64,000 bases of DNA from Virgibacillus salexigens (GTDB lineage: Bacteria > Bacillota > Bacilli > Bacillales > Amphibacillaceae), in NCBI RefSeq assembly GCF_014905415.1, contig NZ_BNEO01000001.1:868001-932000 (forward strand), in the 5' to 3' direction. Below are positions 63,135-64,000 of the stretch, in pieces. The notes beneath the pieces were generated by a model. The model was given only the letters and a program-made list of their open reading frames with translations. It did not search any database and had not been told where the DNA came from. Numbering within the stretch: the stretch's first letter is position 1; each line of letters starts with the position of its first letter. Both the position numbers and the translations under genes were made by a program.

Positions 63135-64000
63135 TTACTTTACGAATGTAAAGGTGTCTTCCAATCCTTCTTTACTATTCGGGCCAACAAAGACAATAAA
63201 CTCACCTACATCACTACGATAAGATAGGTCTGCATGATGGTAGCGTAAGTCTTCTTCGGTAATGGAAAAAGTCAATGTTTTTGACTCACCTGGAGTTAAG
63301 TATACACTTTCAAACCTTTTCAGCTCCTTCTTCGGTCGCACCACCTGTCCCACCTTATCTTGAATATACAGCTGAACGATTTCCTCACCAGCTACTTGCC
63401 CAGTATTGGTAACTGTAACATTGATTACTAATTTTTCTCCTGCTTGTAATTGTGTGGACGATAACTGTAACCCTCCATACGAATAAGTGGTATAACTCAG
63501 ACCATAACCAAACGGATAGCGAGGTTCATTTGGAATATCTAAATACTGCGATACATATCTGATTTGCGCATCCGGAGCATCTTTCGGACGACCTGTATGA
63601 TAATGATTATAATAAACCGGTATTTGTCCAACAGAATATGGAAAGGACATGGTTAATTTTCCAGAAGGATTGGTATCCCCGTATAACAATGATGCAATAG
63701 CCGCTCCCCCTTCTGAGCCAGGATACCAAGCCTCTAAGATCGCATCCGATTTTTCAACCAATCCAGCTACATCTAACGGACGTCCATTAAACAGGACGGA
63801 TACAATTGGCTTACCTAACTCCCTGATTCTATCAATTAATTCAAGTTGTATTGCAGGTAATTTGATATTTGAGCGAGAACCAGCCTCACCACTCATCTCG
63901 GAAGCTTCTCCTAGAGCTAACACGATTACATCGGCTTCTCTTGCTTTTTCCATCGCTGCTTCTAAATCTGCTTTCTTTCCTGATTCAACCCCCATCCCCT
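63135..64000 (-). CDS. GH3 glycoside hydrolase, C-terminal part (5' end beyond the window)
   Basis: The frame is open at the window edge, so only the last 288 or so residues are visible. They hold the end of the GH3 alpha/beta sandwich domain (VIVLALGEASEMSGEAGSRS, AWYPGSEGGAAIASLLYGD, GKLTMSFPYSVGQIPVYYNH, RYPFGYGLSYT) and a C-terminal fibronectin-III-like domain (about the last 110 residues, from YTTYSYGG). The catalytic nucleophile lies in the missing N-terminal barrel. Family members are beta-glucosidases, beta-xylosidases or arabinosidases; specificity cannot be judged from this part. Confidence 0.92.
   Translation of the reverse strand, partial: GMGVESGKKADLEAAMEKAREADVIVLALGEASEMSGEAGSRSNIKLPAIQLELIDRIRELGKPIVSVLFNGRPLDVAGLVEKSDAILEAWYPGSEGGAAIASLLYGDTNPSGKLTMSFPYSVGQIPVYYNHYHTGRPKDAPDAQIRYVSQYLDIPNEPRYPFGYGLSYTTYSYGGLQLSSTQLQAGEKLVINVTVTNTGQVAGEEIVQLYIQDKVGQVVRPKKELKRFESVYLTPGESKTLTFSITEEDLRYHHADLSYRSDVGEFIVFVGPNSKEGLEDTFTFVK

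Overview
The window reads as chromosome of a low-GC Gram-positive, Bacillaceae-like bacterium. This is inferred from AT-rich DNA, strong AGGAGG-type ribosome sites, frequent GTG/TTG starts, catabolite-responsive (cre-like) sites, lipoprotein-anchored solute-binding proteins, and Bacillus-type AraR, YesM/YesN, YesL and AraM homologues. A salt- or alkali-tolerant genus such as Gracilibacillus, Amphibacillus or Oceanobacillus is plausible but not shown. I see no rRNA, tRNA, CRISPR array, phage gene or insertion sequence. Nearly everything is carbohydrate uptake and breakdown, mostly on the minus strand.

Layout. (1) 1-7538: two Gfo/Idh/MocA oxidoreductases, a CUT1 sugar ABC importer whose MalF-type permease carries a large insertion, an SDR dehydrogenase and a LacI repressor with clear operators. 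(2) 7539-12894: a nearly 1-kb non-coding stretch with strong hairpins, a 2-hydroxycarboxylate transporter, a TIM-barrel isomerase, a helical-cupin fusion and a frameshifted aldo/keto reductase. (3) 13132-19621: a galactitol-type PTS operon (GatABC, two zinc dehydrogenases, a PRD regulator) with an unannotated 53-residue membrane protein between the dehydrogenases. (4) 19886-26596: a mannose-family PTS, AgaS-type isomerase, 1-phosphofructokinase/tagatose-6-phosphate kinase, class II aldolase and a GntR regulator. (5) 26731-36560: a second LacI, a Gfo/Idh protein, two further CUT1 importers and a ROK kinase. (6) 36668-40513: a membrane-anchored sugar-binding protein, YesM-type kinase and YesN-type regulator. 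(7) 40756-48328: an MFS sugar permease, divergent galKETM and a ROK repressor sharing a 20-bp operator. (8) 48411-59727: an AraR-controlled arabino-oligosaccharide region (AraNPQ importer, two GH51 enzymes, YesL, AraM, GH43, AraR). (9) 60067-64000: an SGNH acetylesterase, a GH42 beta-galactosidase and the 3' part of a GH3 glycosidase.

How the genes work together. The enzymes fit intracellular dismantling of imported, decorated galactose/arabinose oligosaccharides such as arabinogalactan or pectin side chains. Released galactose enters the Leloir pathway. Galactitol and amino-galactose sugars would converge on tagatose 6-phosphate and use the shared kinase and aldolase. Four CUT1 importers lack any ATPase gene here, so a shared MsmX-type ATPase elsewhere is expected. 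The araA/B/D genes for free arabinose and an AgaA/NagA deacetylase are also absent from the window.
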